Source: Gordonia otitidis NBRC 100426
GTDB lineage: Bacteria; Actinomycetota; Actinomycetes; Mycobacteriales; Mycobacteriaceae
Assembly: GCF_000248075.1 (NCBI RefSeq)
Contig: NZ_BAFB01000132.1
Coordinates: 1-64,000, forward strand
Direction of reading: 5' to 3'
DNA: 64,000 bases
Every line of letters begins with the position of its first letter. Within the stretch, counting starts at the first letter, position 1. Position numbers and translations under genes: made by a program. The notes below the pieces were generated by a model. That model was not told the origin of the DNA. It was given only the letters and a program-made list of their open reading frames with translations, and did no database searches. This document shows positions 49,392-61,011 of this stretch, piece after piece.

Positions 49392-51322
49392 GCCGAGACT
49401 CCCGAGGTGGTCGACCCCGCAGGAGTCGATGCTGTCAGCGTGTCGAAGAGATCGCGCAGTGTGGCGACGGCGTCGATGCCGACGCGCAGTGAACCGTCAG
49501 GGCTGTCGGATTCCGTTGACGGCCATTCCTTGTCGGCACCGGCGAGCAGCACGGTGGAGACCCCGGCAGCCCGAGCGGCGGCCAACACAGCGGGTCCGTC
49601 GTCGGCATAGCGGCGCGTGGTGCCGCAGATCACCGCGACGGGACTGTCGGCGCCCGCGACGAGATCCGCGACGTCGTCCGCGGTGACCGGTCCCGGATTG
49701 ATCACCGCGATACCGCCCGCGGCGAGGAGGTTCGCCACGAAGGTGGTACGGGCGTTGTGTTCTGCGACGCTGCCGAGCGGGAGCAGCAGCACCGTCGGAC
49801 GTCTGCCGGTGTCGGCGAGCACGGCATCCGATCGGTCACGCAGTTCCTCGAACGCCCGACCGACGCGTGCGAGGCGCGGAGTGCCGGTGACGAGGTCGGT
49901 TGCATCGGCGACGTCGGAGCCGAGAGGTCTCTCGTCGAGGTTCGGGAACTCGCTCACCCCGGTGACCGGTTTACGGCGGTGGGCGACCTCGACGTCGCGT
50001 CTGGCCAGCGATTCGCCGACGCGATCGGTGATCCAGCCTGATTCGAGCGCCGCGCGGTAACCTCCACCCGCTTCGATGTCGGTGAACACGGCCCAGGCGT
50101 TCGACGCGAGGTCGTCGGTGAGGCTCTCCACGAACCACGAACCACCGGCGGGGTCGAGGACTCGCCCGATGTTGGATTCCTCGAGGAGCAGCAGCTGCGT
50201 GTTGCGGGCGATGCGTCGGGTGAACGTCGGACCTGACGTCCGCTGCGCCGCAGGCAGTGCCGCGTCATAGCCGAGCACCGTCACCTGATCAGCGCCTCCG
50301 ACACCGGCACCGAAGGCGGCGACCGTGCTGCGCAGCATGTTGACCCAGGGATCGCGCTGCGAATACATCGACAACGCGGTGACCGCATGTGTCAGTGCGC
50401 CACCGGCATCCCTGGCGTCGACGACCTGCGCGACACGGGCCCAGATCTTGCGCAGGGCACGCAACTTGGCGGTGGAGGCGAACTGGTCGTCGTCGACCGA
50501 CACACCGAACGTGATCTGTGTCAAGGCCTGCGCCGCGGTCAGTCCCGCGTCGGTGAGGTCACGCAGATGGGTGACCGCCGCGGCGACGACGAGCGCGATC
50601 TCGAGCCCGTTGTCGGCTCCTGCGGTCGCGAAGTCGGTGCCGTCGACGCGAAAGGCTCGGACGGCCGGATCGGGGTCGGCGGCCGCGAACGCCGTGGCGC
50701 GCTCCGCCTCGACGCTCGGGCGGCCGCTGAACGCCGCGGTCAGCGGCGACAGGCCGAGCGAATGTGTCGTACTCGCGGTGGGCGTGGTGGCGACCGGCGG
50801 TTGCGGTGCCCCAGCGCGGATCGCGGCGAACGCCTCGGCGGCGGCGATCCCGTCGGCACCTGCGTCGAACGTCACCGGTACCAGGTCGAGGATGACGTCG
50901 GCGAGCACTGCGGGTAGGTCGTCGGGCGTGAGCGTCCCTCCCAGAGCGATCCACAGTCCGCTCGTGCCGTTGTTCATCGCTTCGAGAATCTCGGTGTTGA
51001 CCGCAGCGGGAGAGTCGGTGGAGTCGCCGAACCGCTCGGTCACCCGCCAGCCCATCGTCACGTCGCGGGCCGGGTCGGCGCCGCGGATGTAGGGAAACGC
51101 CCCCGGCAGGCCAGCCTCGGTTGTTTCGTCCTTACGGGTGTAGAGCGGGCGAATGGTGAGACCGTCGGCGGTCGTCGTCGACAGGAGTGCTTCGGGGGTA
51201 TCGGGAAGGTCGTCGACGTCGACGCGACGCGATTTCGCGAGCACCGCCGCTGCAGACTCCGACCACGTGCGGTAAGTGGCGTCGAGGTCGGCGGCTTCGG
51301 ACTGCACAGGCTGATCGTTCAT
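49388..51322 (-). CDS. mutA: Methylmalonyl-CoA mutase, small (beta) subunit
   Basis: A 644-residue non-catalytic partner of MutB with the same two-domain plan. The barrel part has [33 protein letters not shown] and [16 protein letters not shown]. The C-terminal domain keeps the fold but lacks the DxHxxG cobalamin ligand ([18 protein letters not shown]-like region instead), as expected for the small subunit. The ATG at 51322 begins similarity to relatives. It is the first gene of the mutA-mutB-meaB operon and divergent from the TVP38 gene, as Rv1491c and Rv1492 are. Confidence 0.95.
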   Translation of the reverse strand: MNDQPVQSEAADLDATYRTWSESAAAVLAKSRRVDVDDLPDTPEALLSTTTADGLTIRPLYTRKDETTEAGLPGAFPYIRGADPARDVTMGWRVTERFGDSTDSPAAVNTEILEAMNNGTSGLWIALGGTLTPDDLPAVLADVILDLVPVTFDAGADGIAAAEAFAAIRAGAPQPPVATTPTASTTHSLGLSPLTAAFSGRPSVEAERATAFAAADPDPAVRAFRVDGTDFATAGADNGLEIALVVAAAVTHLRDLTDAGLTAAQALTQITFGVSVDDDQFASTAKLRALRKIWARVAQVVDARDAGGALTHAVTALSMYSQRDPWVNMLRSTVAAFGAGVGGADQVTVLGYDAALPAAQRTSGPTFTRRIARNTQLLLLEESNIGRVLDPAGGSWFVESLTDDLASNAWAVFTDIEAGGGYRAALESGWITDRVGESLARRDVEVAHRRKPVTGVSEFPNLDERPLGSDVADATDLVTGTPRLARVGRAFEELRDRSDAVLADTGRRPTVLLLPLGSVAEHNARTTFVANLLAAGGIAVINPGPVTADDVADLVAGADSPVAVICGTTRRYADDGPAVLAAARAAGVSTVLLAGADKEWPSTESDSPDGSLRVGIDAVATLRDLFDTLTASTPAGSTTSGVSA

Positions 51323-51466
51323 GTGGTCTGACTAACCTCCGTGAGGCTCCTGTCGGGTGCGTAACCGAACCTTAGCCGATCGCTCGCTCGGTCTGGCATC
51401 GGCTCCCGCGGAAAACCCGGGCGCTGCGCACCGGGAACACGCGTCACGACCGAGTACAGTGGCCCG

Positions 51467-52177
51467 GTGCCTGCTGAGACCGTGTCGCCGTCGCCCCCGC
51501 GGGGTGTCGGGGAGAGGACAGCACGGCGTCGAGTGGTCCGTAACGCGGTGATCGCGTTCGGAGCAGTGTGCGTGCTGCTGGCCGTGTCGTATCTGGTGCC
51601 CATACCCACGGTCGCACATGTACGTAGCTGGGGCGAGAACCTCGGCCCCGTCTTCGTCTGGGTCTTTTTCACCGCCTATGCGCTACTCACCGTGTTCCCC
51701 ATCCCACGCACCGTCTTCACCGTGTCCGCCGGTGCACTGTTCGGGCCGGTGGTCGGCCTCGTCGGCGCACTTATCGCAACCGCGATTGCCGCGACGCTCG
51801 GGTTTCTTCTCGCGCGGTGGGCCGGACGCGACCGCGTCACCCCGTTCCTTCATCGCCCGGTCGTGATCACCATCGACAACCGCCTCGCAGCACGCGGGTG
51901 GTTGGCGATCGGCTCACTTCGGCTGATCCCGGTCTGTCCGTTCTGGCTGTTGAACTGGTGTGCCGGACTCTCGTCGGTGCGTCTGCTCCCCTACCTGGTC
52001 GCATCGGTGGTCGCCTCCGCGCCGGGCACTGTCGCCGTGGTCCTGCTCGGCGATGCACTGACCGGCCAGCGCAATCCCCTGCTGATCCTGCTCAGCGGGA
52101 CCTTCTTCGCCGTCGGTGTCGTCGGGTTGATCCTCGACGTCCGACTCCCCGTTCGACGACAGGCGGACGCCGACTGA
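51467..52177 (+). CDS. TVP38/TMEM64 (SNARE-associated, VTT domain) membrane protein, Rv1491c-like
   Basis: A 236-residue protein with about five or six membrane helices. The VTT core is visible: LTVFPIPRTVFTVSAGALFGPVVGLVGALIATAIAATLGF, then RLIPVCPFWLLNWCAGLSSV, which contains the conserved re-entrant loops of the DedA-like superfamily. Relatives are thought to move or flip lipids, though the function in actinobacteria is unknown. The GTG at 51467 begins a short basic cytoplasmic tail. It is divergent from mutA with 144 bp between starts, which matches mycobacterial order. Confidence 0.85.
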   Translation: MPAETVSPSPPRGVGERTARRRVVRNAVIAFGAVCVLLAVSYLVPIPTVAHVRSWGENLGPVFVWVFFTAYALLTVFPIPRTVFTVSAGALFGPVVGLVGALIATAIAATLGFLLARWAGRDRVTPFLHRPVVITIDNRLAARGWLAIGSLRLIPVCPFWLLNWCAGLSSVRLLPYLVASVVASAPGTVAVVLLGDALTGQRNPLLILLSGTFFAVGVVGLILDVRLPVRRQADAD

Positions 52178-52202
52178 GTGACCCCCCGCAGGGCTCAGGC
52201 CG

Positions 52203-53432
52203 TCACTGGCTGCCGGATGCCGGTTCTTCGGACTGGGCCTTCGCCCCGGGTTCGGTCGACGCGGGGTCGGTCGACGCGGGTTCGGCACCCGTGTAGGGCA
52301 ACGACGATCGGGCGGGGCGGGTGGTCACCTCCGGCGCGACAGGCTTGCGCGCCACGGCTTCGGCTTCCGCGACCGCCTGCGCCACCTTGGGATCTGAGGC
52401 CAGGGAGAACCAGTCGTCGGTCTCGGCGTCGTCGACGGTCGGCGGCGACTCGTCGTGGTTGGGCTCGTAACGGAACACACCGTCGTCGCCCTGATTCGCA
52501 AACGACCTGGCAAAGCCCTGCAGTGCCGACCCGAAGTCGGTCGGCAGCACCCAGACCTTGTTGGCCTCACCCTTGGCCATCTCAGGAATCTGCTGGAGAT
52601 ACTGATAGGCGAGGACTTCCGGGGTCGGCTTACTGGTCTTCACCGCGGCGAACGTCTTCTCGATCGCCTTCGCTTCACCCTGCGCCTTGAGGTACACTGC
52701 GGCCCGATCACCCTGCGCGCGCAGAATCCGGGACTGCCGGTCGGCCTCCGCAGCGAGGATCGCGGCTTGCTTCGCGCCTTCGGCCGCGAGGATCTGGCTC
52801 TGCTTGTTTCCTTCTGCGGTCTTGATCGCAGACTCACGCTGACCCTCGGCTGCGAGGATCGTCGCACGCTTCTCTCGATCGGCCTTCATCTGCTTCTCCA
52901 TCGACTCCTGAATCGATGGCGGGGGCATGATCGACTTCAATTCGACGCGGGCGACCCGCAGACCCCAGCGTCCCGTCGCCTCGTCGAGAACACCACGCAG
53001 CTGCCCGTTGATGGAGTCACGGGAGGTCAGCGTCTCCTCCAGCGTCATGCCACCGACGACGTTGCGCAGGGTCGTGATGGTGAGTTGCTCGACACCCGCG
53101 ATGTAGTCGTCGATCTCGTACACCGCTGAGCGGGGGTTGGTCACCTGGAAGTAGACGACGGTGTCGATGGACAGTGTCAGGTTGTCCTCGGTGATCACCG
53201 GCTGCGGGGGAAACGACACGACGCGCTCACGGATGTCGACGCGCGCACGGATGCGATCGATGAACGGCAACAGGAGCGTCAGCTGGCCCGAGACGGTCCG
53301 CGTGTACCGACCGAGTCGCTCGATCACCGCTGCCTCGGCCTGCGGGATCAGTGCGACCGATTTCGCCAGCACCACCACGACGAGCAGTACCAGCAGGATC
53401 ACCACGGCCAAGCCAACGTATTCCATTGCCAT
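52203..53432 (-). CDS. SPFH/stomatin-like membrane-anchored protein (Rv1488-like)
   Basis: A 409-residue protein. One N-terminal membrane helix (LAVVILLVLLVVVVLA) is followed by an SPFH/Band 7 domain with IPQAEAAVIERLGRY and VVYFQVTNPRSAVYEI. A long charged, Ala/Glu/Gln-rich coiled coil (about 190-280, AEGQRESAIKTAEGNKQSQI) comes next, and then a low-complexity acidic tail. Such proteins form oligomeric membrane rings and work with NfeD partners. The nfeD gene ends at the base before this ATG (TGAATG), so the two are made together. Role in membrane microdomains or protein quality control is inference. Confidence 0.92.
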   Translation of the reverse strand: MAMEYVGLAVVILLVLLVVVVLAKSVALIPQAEAAVIERLGRYTRTVSGQLTLLLPFIDRIRARVDIRERVVSFPPQPVITEDNLTLSIDTVVYFQVTNPRSAVYEIDDYIAGVEQLTITTLRNVVGGMTLEETLTSRDSINGQLRGVLDEATGRWGLRVARVELKSIMPPPSIQESMEKQMKADREKRATILAAEGQRESAIKTAEGNKQSQILAAEGAKQAAILAAEADRQSRILRAQGDRAAVYLKAQGEAKAIEKTFAAVKTSKPTPEVLAYQYLQQIPEMAKGEANKVWVLPTDFGSALQGFARSFANQGDDGVFRYEPNHDESPPTVDDAETDDWFSLASDPKVAQAVAEAEAVARKPVAPEVTTRPARSSLPYTGAEPASTDPASTEPGAKAQSEEPASGSQ

Positions 53433-53861
53433 TCATCCCTTCCAGACGACGGCGGTGGCGCCGTCGATCTGCACGATCGTCACGTGCTCTCCCGGCTCGA
53501 TGGTTTCTTCGGGATCCATCGACCGTGCCGACCAGATCTCACCGCCGATCTTGACCCGTCCATCGCGGCCGTCGACCAGCTCGGTCACCACCGCCTGCTT
53601 GCCTTCCAAGGCCTCGGTGTTCGTCAGTACCCGCGGACGACTGAGCATGTGGCGCTTGGCGACAGGACGTACGACGGCGACGAGCAGGATCGACACGACG
53701 GCGAAGACCACGCCGTCGACCCAGATGGGCGGGTCGAACGCGACGTCGACTCCAGCCGCGGCGAGCGCGCCACCTCCGAGCATGAGAAGGACGAGATCGC
53801 CACTGAAGATCTCTCCGATCAGCAGCACGATCGCGGCGGCAAGCCAGATCAGTGCGCTCAT
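53433..53861 (-). CDS. NfeD-like membrane protein (Rv1487-like)
   Basis: A 142-residue protein with two or three membrane helices (ALIWLAAAIVLLIGEIF, LVLLMLGGGALAAAG, VVFAVVSILLVAVV) and a C-terminal OB-fold domain (KQAVVTELVDGRDGRVKIGGEIWSAR, GEHVTIVQIDGATAVV). This is the short, protease-less NfeD form that pairs with SPFH proteins. The ATG at 53861 is chosen because the ten residues before it in frame are not conserved and the membrane helix begins here. It directly precedes the SPFH gene. Confidence 0.9.
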   Translation of the reverse strand: MSALIWLAAAIVLLIGEIFSGDLVLLMLGGGALAAAGVDVAFDPPIWVDGVVFAVVSILLVAVVRPVAKRHMLSRPRVLTNTEALEGKQAVVTELVDGRDGRVKIGGEIWSARSMDPEETIEPGEHVTIVQIDGATAVVWKG

Positions 53862-53921
53862 GTATTCATTGTGCCAGAGCGTATCCGGCAAATCGGACGT
53901 CGGCGTGGTCCGATTGCGGGG

Positions 53922-54776
53922 TCAGTCGTCGCCGGGGGTCAGCGTGACGAAGTCGATCAACTCCTCGACCGAGCGCAACAGCGGGACCTCGAGGTCGCGG
54001 AAGTCCTTGACCCCCGCCAGGACTCGGCGCCACCCGTCTTGCGGTGTACCCCAGCGCAACCGCGCGCATATCCCCGTTTTCCAGTCTTCGCCACGCGGAA
54101 CATCCGGCCACGCGGTGATCCGCACCGACGCAGGTTTCACAGCCTGCCAGACGTCGATGTAGGGATGCCCGCACACCAGCACGTTCTCACCGACCTCGGC
54201 GGTCAATCGCTCCTCTTTCGAGCCGGCGACGAGATGGTCGACGAGGACACCGGCACGACGGTGCGGCGCGGGACCGAACTGTCCCAGCGCCGCCTCCAGA
54301 TTGTCGAGGCCGTCGAGACTTTCGACGACGACGCCCTCCGCCCGCAGGTCGGCACCCCATACGCGTTCGATGAGCGTGGCGTCGTGTACGCCCTCCACGA
54401 AGATGCGGCTCGCACGCGCCTGCCGCGCGCGTTGGTGGGGCACGACGCGTGAACCCGAGGCGGTCCGCGTCGCGGCCTGCGGTCCCCTGGTGCGCGGACG
54501 CACCAGGGTCACCGGCTTGCCGTCGATGAGGAAGGCGGCAGGCATCATCAGGAACACCCGCGATTGTCCGTGACGGTCCTCGAGCCGCACCAGATCGCCG
54601 GAGTAGCTCTTCTCCAGTCCGATGACCGCGCCGCAGAATCCCGTGGCCGCATCCTCGACCACCAGATCGCGTTCGGCCGCGACCTCGGGCGCGCGGGGCT
54701 TGGCCCGCCGCGGGGTCGCGAGTACGTCTCGTACGTATCGGTCGTCGCTCACCAGCGATACGGTAGGTCGCCGCAC
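53922..54776 (-). CDS. DUF3097-like conserved protein
   Basis: A 284-residue soluble protein that resembles the DUF3097 family of actinobacteria. Recognisable stretches are GAVIGLEKSYSGDLVRLEDRHG, VRPRTRGP, a Toprim-like FVEGVHDATLIERVWG with VVVESLDGLDNLEAAL, and VLVCGHPYIDVWQAVKP. The FVEG(x)HD pattern suggests a Toprim-type metal site, but no activity is known to me. The GTG at 54776 has GAGGAG nine bases upstream; a GTG eight codons on is an alternative. It is 60 bp upstream of nfeD on the same strand and divergent from the next gene. Confidence 0.75.
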   Translation of the reverse strand: MRRPTVSLVSDDRYVRDVLATPRRAKPRAPEVAAERDLVVEDAATGFCGAVIGLEKSYSGDLVRLEDRHGQSRVFLMMPAAFLIDGKPVTLVRPRTRGPQAATRTASGSRVVPHQRARQARASRIFVEGVHDATLIERVWGADLRAEGVVVESLDGLDNLEAALGQFGPAPHRRAGVLVDHLVAGSKEERLTAEVGENVLVCGHPYIDVWQAVKPASVRITAWPDVPRGEDWKTGICARLRWGTPQDGWRRVLAGVKDFRDLEVPLLRSVEELIDFVTLTPGDD

Positions 54777-54860
54777 GGTCGGAGTCTCCTCGCCACGCCG
54801 GTCGATCGGGACGCGAACGCGCGCAGCGTGACATCGCCGCTCTCGGTATCGTGGTTCCTC

Positions 54861-55655
54861 GTGACCAGTACCGACCACACCGTCGCGCGCGCGTGGCCCG
54901 CGTGTGCCCTCGGCGGCTGGTCGGCGGCGTGGCTCGCCGGCCGATGCTCCCCCGACGACGTCGCCGACACGCTCGCGACGTTCGCCGGTCGCCACATCGT
55001 CGATGACCGCACCGACCACCCCCGCGCCGACGGTGACGGTGTGCTGGGAATTCTCGGGATTCTGCGCGGCGCAACGGCGATGTCGGTTCGCCTGCCGTCT
55101 GCGGGCGATCCGCACGGCCTGCCTCCCGGACGGGCCACGTCGGCCGCCTTCGCAGCGGGCGAAGTGCTGTTGGTCGACGACGGTGTGGGCTCCGGCCCGC
55201 TGGCCCTCGTCCCCGCACTCGACGGTGACGCGTGCCGGTGGACCGTCGACCGGTACGCGTCGGCGCTGCCCGCAGACCCGTCGGCACCTGTCGGTGAAGT
55301 CGAATATCAACTGCGACAGTCGGTATCGGAGGCAGCATCCCTGGCGACCCGGGTCGGGTCGCGCGCGGGCAACCCTCCGGCCGATCTGCGCGGTTCCGTC
55401 CGCGCGCTCACCTTGCGGAATCAGGTCGATCTTCCACCCCACGACGACACTCGCGCGAGCAGAGTGATCGACACCGCCGCGCAGATCGAGGCCATCGTCA
55501 CCGTCGCCGGTGCCGGCGACGTCACCTTCGGCTCCACGTCGAACGAATTGCATTCCGGCGACAGCGAATTGCGCCGACTCGTCGCACTTGCACGCGCCGC
55601 GCGCGGCGCCGCGGTCAACCGGGTCATCTCCGAGTACCTGCCGATCATCCCCTGA
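54861..55655 (+). CDS. Conserved hypothetical protein (Rv1486c-like by position)
   Basis: A 264-residue protein whose family I recognise only by place: it is the one reversed gene between hemH and nfeD, the position of Rv1486c in M. tuberculosis. It is Ala/Asp-rich with no membrane helix or signal. The pattern includes RAWPACALGGWSAAWLAGRCSPDDV, GVLGILGILRGA, GPLALVPALDGDACRW and SELRRLVALARAARGAAVNRV near the end. The GTG at 54861 starts the conserved-looking part. It is divergent from the DUF3097-like gene, with 84 bp between. Confidence 0.7.
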   Translation: MTSTDHTVARAWPACALGGWSAAWLAGRCSPDDVADTLATFAGRHIVDDRTDHPRADGDGVLGILGILRGATAMSVRLPSAGDPHGLPPGRATSAAFAAGEVLLVDDGVGSGPLALVPALDGDACRWTVDRYASALPADPSAPVGEVEYQLRQSVSEAASLATRVGSRAGNPPADLRGSVRALTLRNQVDLPPHDDTRASRVIDTAAQIEAIVTVAGAGDVTFGSTSNELHSGDSELRRLVALARAARGAAVNRVISEYLPIIP

Positions 55656-55697
55656 GCCACATCGGATGTGGAGCACTCGGTCCGACGAGGCCGAGGT

Positions 55698-56194
55698 TCA
55701 GCGTCGACGTGCCTCGATGAGATGGCGCGTCGAGTGTGCGACGAACGGTCCCTTGTCGTCGATCTGATCCTGCAGAGCGCGCAAGCGGTCACGATAGCTG
55801 TCGACAGTGAACCCTGGCACCCACCACACGAGCCTGCGGAGCAGGTAGACGACCGCCGCGACGTCGTGGATCTCGATGCGGAGTCGAGCGGTGCGAAGGT
55901 CGACGATCTCGAGTCCCGCCGCTTCCGCTGCCCGCACCTCGTCCGCGGGATGCCTGTCTCGACGCGCGTCCGGTTGTGGTCCGAGGAAGAATTCGATCAG
56001 TTCGAAGCCGCTGACCGGTCCGACGTGCTGAGCGAAGTACGTTCCGCCGGGAACGAGCACCCGAGCGATCTCCACGGCGGACGCTCCTCGGTGGCCTGTC
56101 CGTCGAGCCAGGAGAAATCCCACCCGGATACGTCGGCCCGGGCACCGACGTCGAGTAATGCATCGAACGATTCGGTACCCCGCTCGTCTGGCAT
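55698..56194 (-). pseudogene. SAM-dependent methyltransferase, internal deletion with frameshift
   Basis: The start (MPDERGTESFDALLDVG) and VSGWDFSWLDGQATEERPPW match the N-terminus of a class I methyltransferase common in actinobacteria. The match then breaks and resumes in another frame with VEIARVLVPGGTYFAQHVGP and continues to VAHSTRHLIEARRR at the usual C-terminus. The missing middle, roughly 90 codons, holds the SAM-binding Rossmann core. The junction is near 56080-56090. The two parts are in different frames, so no functional enzyme can be made. It lies between the conserved hypothetical and hemH. Confidence 0.8.
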
Positions 56195-56207
56195 GTCGAC
56201 GGGCCGC

Positions 56208-57371
56208 TCAGTGACGCTGCGGACGACGCGCTGGAACGCAACAGTTCGGGCGGCACGTCGCACCGTTGTCGGCGCAGCCGAGTGCGCGGAGGTCGCCCCC
56301 GCCGTCGGCGTAGCGGTCGATGAGATCGGCGATCATGCTGATGAACCGCGGATCGGTGCCGACTGTGTCGGCACGCGCGTAGTCCATTCCGAGTTCTTCG
56401 GCCTGTTCAGCGGCTTCGTTGTCGAGGTCCCACACCACTTCGAGGTGATCGGAGATGAATCCGATGGGACTCACCACGACCCGACGTACGCCCGCGGCCG
56501 ACAGCGATTGCAGGTGATCGCAGATGTCGGGTTCGAGCCACGGGATCTGCGGCGGCCCCGATCTCGACTGCCAGACCTGATCAACCGCCGTATCGCTGCC
56601 CTTGTGGTCGAGATCGTCGTCGAACCCACCCTCGCGGAGCGCCTCGACGACCGCGTCGGACGCGGCACGGACCTGACGCGAGTAGAGATGCCCTCCGCCC
56701 GCGGGAATGCCGTTTCCGGTGTGTTCGTCGGTGGCGTCGACCGGCCCCGACGCCGCGTCGGCCGACGTCGGCACCGAGTGCGCGGTGTAGACGAGGTGCG
56801 CGGGCATTTCCGACTGCGGCAGCGCCGCCACCGCGCGCCGGACGGCATCTCTGCCTGCCTCGACGAACGCCGGCTCGGCCCAGTACTGCGGGAGTTTGCG
56901 GAGCAGCAGCGGATCGTCGGCGACGCCGGGCATCCGCTCGACCAGTGCAGCGAGGGCGCGTCCGATGTCCTCGTGGTACTGGCGGCACCCGGAGTAACCG
57001 CCCCATGCCGACGTCGGGAACACGAGGACGCGCCGGTGACCGTCGGCGTACATCTGCGCAACGGTGTCCTCGACCATCGGCTCCCAGTTGCGGTTGCCGA
57101 AGTAGACCGGCAGGTCGCGGCCCCTGCGTGCGAGTTCGGCGCGTAACGAGTCGATCATGTCCAGGTTGAGCCGGTTGATCGGCGACACCCCACCGAAGTG
57201 GTGGTAGTGCTCGGCGACGGCCTCGAGGCGTTCGCGCGGTATGCCGCGACCCCGGGTGACGTTCTCGAGAAACGGCATCACCTCGTCGGGCCCGTTGGGT
57301 CCGCCGAACGAGAGGAACAGCACGGCGTCGAACGCCGCGCTGTTTTGCGTGGTCGATTCCCGGGAGATCAC
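56208..57371 (-). CDS. hemH: Ferrochelatase (coproporphyrin type, CpfC/HemH)
   Basis: A 387-residue enzyme that inserts Fe(II) into coproporphyrin III (the actinobacterial route) late in haem synthesis. It has [39 protein letters not shown], the metal-site His in [10 protein letters not shown], and [17 protein letters not shown] with the catalytic Glu region. The C-terminus carries Cys residues in [14 protein letters not shown], consistent with the [2Fe-2S] cluster of actinobacterial ferrochelatases. The GTG at 57371 overlaps the inhA stop (GTGA). The fabG-inhA-hemH order is that of mycobacteria. Confidence 0.96.
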   Translation of the reverse strand: MISRESTTQNSAAFDAVLFLSFGGPNGPDEVMPFLENVTRGRGIPRERLEAVAEHYHHFGGVSPINRLNLDMIDSLRAELARRGRDLPVYFGNRNWEPMVEDTVAQMYADGHRRVLVFPTSAWGGYSGCRQYHEDIGRALAALVERMPGVADDPLLLRKLPQYWAEPAFVEAGRDAVRRAVAALPQSEMPAHLVYTAHSVPTSADAASGPVDATDEHTGNGIPAGGGHLYSRQVRAASDAVVEALREGGFDDDLDHKGSDTAVDQVWQSRSGPPQIPWLEPDICDHLQSLSAAGVRRVVVSPIGFISDHLEVVWDLDNEAAEQAEELGMDYARADTVGTDPRFISMIADLIDRYADGGGDLRALGCADNGATCRPNCCVPARRPQRH

Positions 57372-58204
57372 TCGCTGAGGAAGTTCTCCGGGAACCACGT
57401 GTTGTGGCTGGCCCCACCGTCGACGTAGACGATCGAGCCGGTGGTGCCCGGCAGCCAATCGCTCAGCAGGGTGCAGACGCTCTTGCCGACCACCGTCGGG
57501 TCGTTGACGTCCCATCCGATGGGCGACGCACCGTCCCAGTAGGTGTTGAGCATGGTGAGTTTCTTGGCGTCGTCGGTTGCCGTCCCCGAGATCGCCTTGG
57601 CTGCAAGGGTTTTGATGGGCCCGGCAGCGACGAGATTGGATCGGATCTTCTTCGCGTAGCCGACCTCGCGAGCGACATAGCGGTTCACCGACTCCAGTGC
57701 GGCCTTCGACACGCCCATCCAGTTGTAGTCCGGCAGCGCGGTGCGGGGATCGAAGTCCATGCCGACGATCGAGCCGCCCTCGTTCATCACGGGCAGCGCG
57801 GCGCGGGCCAGCGAGGCATAGCTCCATGCCGAGATCTCGAACGACTTCGCGACGTCGGGGCCCGGACCGTCGAGGAACGGCACGGCGTCGGGGCCCATAA
57901 GGGTCTTCGGGGCGAATGCGATCGAATGCACCACGCCGTCGACGCCCTCGGGAGCGAGTTCGCGGACCTTGTCGGCGAGCGCACCGAGGCTCTCCTCGTC
58001 GGTGACGTCGAGCGGTATCGCAGGAGGCACCTCTTTCGGAAGGCGCTTGGCGATACGGTCGATCAGCCGGAGACGCTCGGGGATGCCGGTGATGATCACC
58101 TTGGCGCCCTGCTCCTGTGCGACGCTGGCGGTGCTGAACGCGATCGATGCGTCGGTGATGATGCCGGTGATGAGGACGGTCTTTCCGTCCAGGATTCCGC
58201 TCAC
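57368..58204 (-). CDS. inhA: NADH-dependent enoyl-ACP reductase InhA
   Basis: A 278-residue FAS-II reductase that saturates the 2,3-double bond of long acyl-ACP chains on the way to mycolic acids. It has the [13 protein letters not shown] cofactor loop, Ser94 in VVHSIAF (the residue whose change gives isoniazid resistance in M. tuberculosis is unchanged), the catalytic Tyr160/Lys167 in [15 protein letters not shown], and [14 protein letters not shown]. About nine residues longer than the tuberculosis enzyme, with a short insertion near [13 protein letters not shown]. It is 83 bp from fabG and coupled to hemH. Its presence fits a mycolate-making genus. Confidence 0.96.
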   Translation of the reverse strand: MSGILDGKTVLITGIITDASIAFSTASVAQEQGAKVIITGIPERLRLIDRIAKRLPKEVPPAIPLDVTDEESLGALADKVRELAPEGVDGVVHSIAFAPKTLMGPDAVPFLDGPGPDVAKSFEISAWSYASLARAALPVMNEGGSIVGMDFDPRTALPDYNWMGVSKAALESVNRYVAREVGYAKKIRSNLVAAGPIKTLAAKAISGTATDDAKKLTMLNTYWDGASPIGWDVNDPTVVGKSVCTLLSDWLPGTTGSIVYVDGGASHNTWFPENFLSE

Positions 58205-58287
58205 AGTGTTGGGCTCCTCTGCGGGTGTGCGTTGCTCGTGGTCGGCTGACGGGTGGTGGGAGACGGCGGGATCGGACGGTGAACGGC

Positions 58288-60072
<1,785 letters not shown>

Positions 60073-60076
<4 letters not shown>

Positions 60077-61011
60077 CCCACCCCGGCGGCGAGTCCGCGG
60101 CGACGGCGTCCGACGAACTTCACCATGTCGTTGATCCAGTCGCGGTCGGTGCGCAACGAGAGCACGGGGCCACCACAACTGCGGATGGTGCGGTGCACCT
60201 GCTGCTGATGTGCGCGTGCGGCGTCGGCGAAGTCGCGGCGCAGCTTGTCGGTGATCGTCACCTGTCGGATCTCACCCGACTCGGCGTCGGCGAGAGTGAC
60301 GTCGCCGATGGGCGGGAGGTCGAGGTCGCGGGGATCGAGGACTTCGATGGCCAACAGCTCGTGATGGGCGCCGATCGCGCGCAGCGAACGCTCCCAGTCG
60401 ATCGGTCCGAGGAAGTCGCTGATCACGACGGCCAATCCGCGTCGGCGCTGCGGTCGACGCAACGCTTCGAGTCCGGCCTTGAGGTCGCCGCGGACTCCCG
60501 GCGCCGCGCGGCGTGTGGTCGCGATCGCCTTGAGCAGGCTCAGGTCGTGGGCGCGCCCCGCGTGCGCCGGCACCCGGACGATCTTGTCTCCCGTGCACAC
60601 GATGGCGCCGTGGCGGTTTCCGCCGCCCGAGGTCAGGTGCACGATGGCCGACGACGCCGCGACGGCGAGTTCGCGCTTGGTGTGATCCACGGTCCCGAAG
60701 TCGAGGCTGGCGGAGGCGTCGACGACGAGCCACGTCTCGAGCTCGCGGTCGGCGATCATCTGACGTACGTGCGGCTGCGTCGTACGGGCGGTGACCGACC
60801 ACTCCATCCGACGGATGTCGTCGCCGGGTTGGTATGGGCGAGCCTCCCCCGGCTCGGAACCGGGCCCGGGGATCAGACCCTGGTGTTCGCCCTGCAGGAC
60901 ACCGTCGAGCTTGCGACGAACGGTCAACTCCAATGACTTGAGCGCAGCAGAGAGCTGCGGTTCGTCGAGGAGTCCCGAATCAAGCGATGGCAGAGAGCTG
61001 TTAGCCGCCAT
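60073..61011 (-). CDS. DUF58 protein (MoxR-associated, Rv1480-like)
   Basis: A 312-residue protein. The DUF58 signature GEARPYQPGDDIRRMEWSVTAR is near residue 55, followed by a VWA-like fold with VVDASASLDFG. The ATG at 61011 lies inside the last codons of moxR (11-base overlap), so the two are coupled. The set moxR-DUF58-VWA is conserved in mycobacteria next to ripA; the joint function is unproven but is linked to cell-envelope quality control in relatives. Confidence 0.92.

Noticed and set aside
54777-55676. 300-residue N-terminal extension of the DUF3097-like frame
   Set aside because: It is antisense to the conserved hypothetical gene at 54861-55655; a GTG with GAGGAG before it gives a normal start at 54776.
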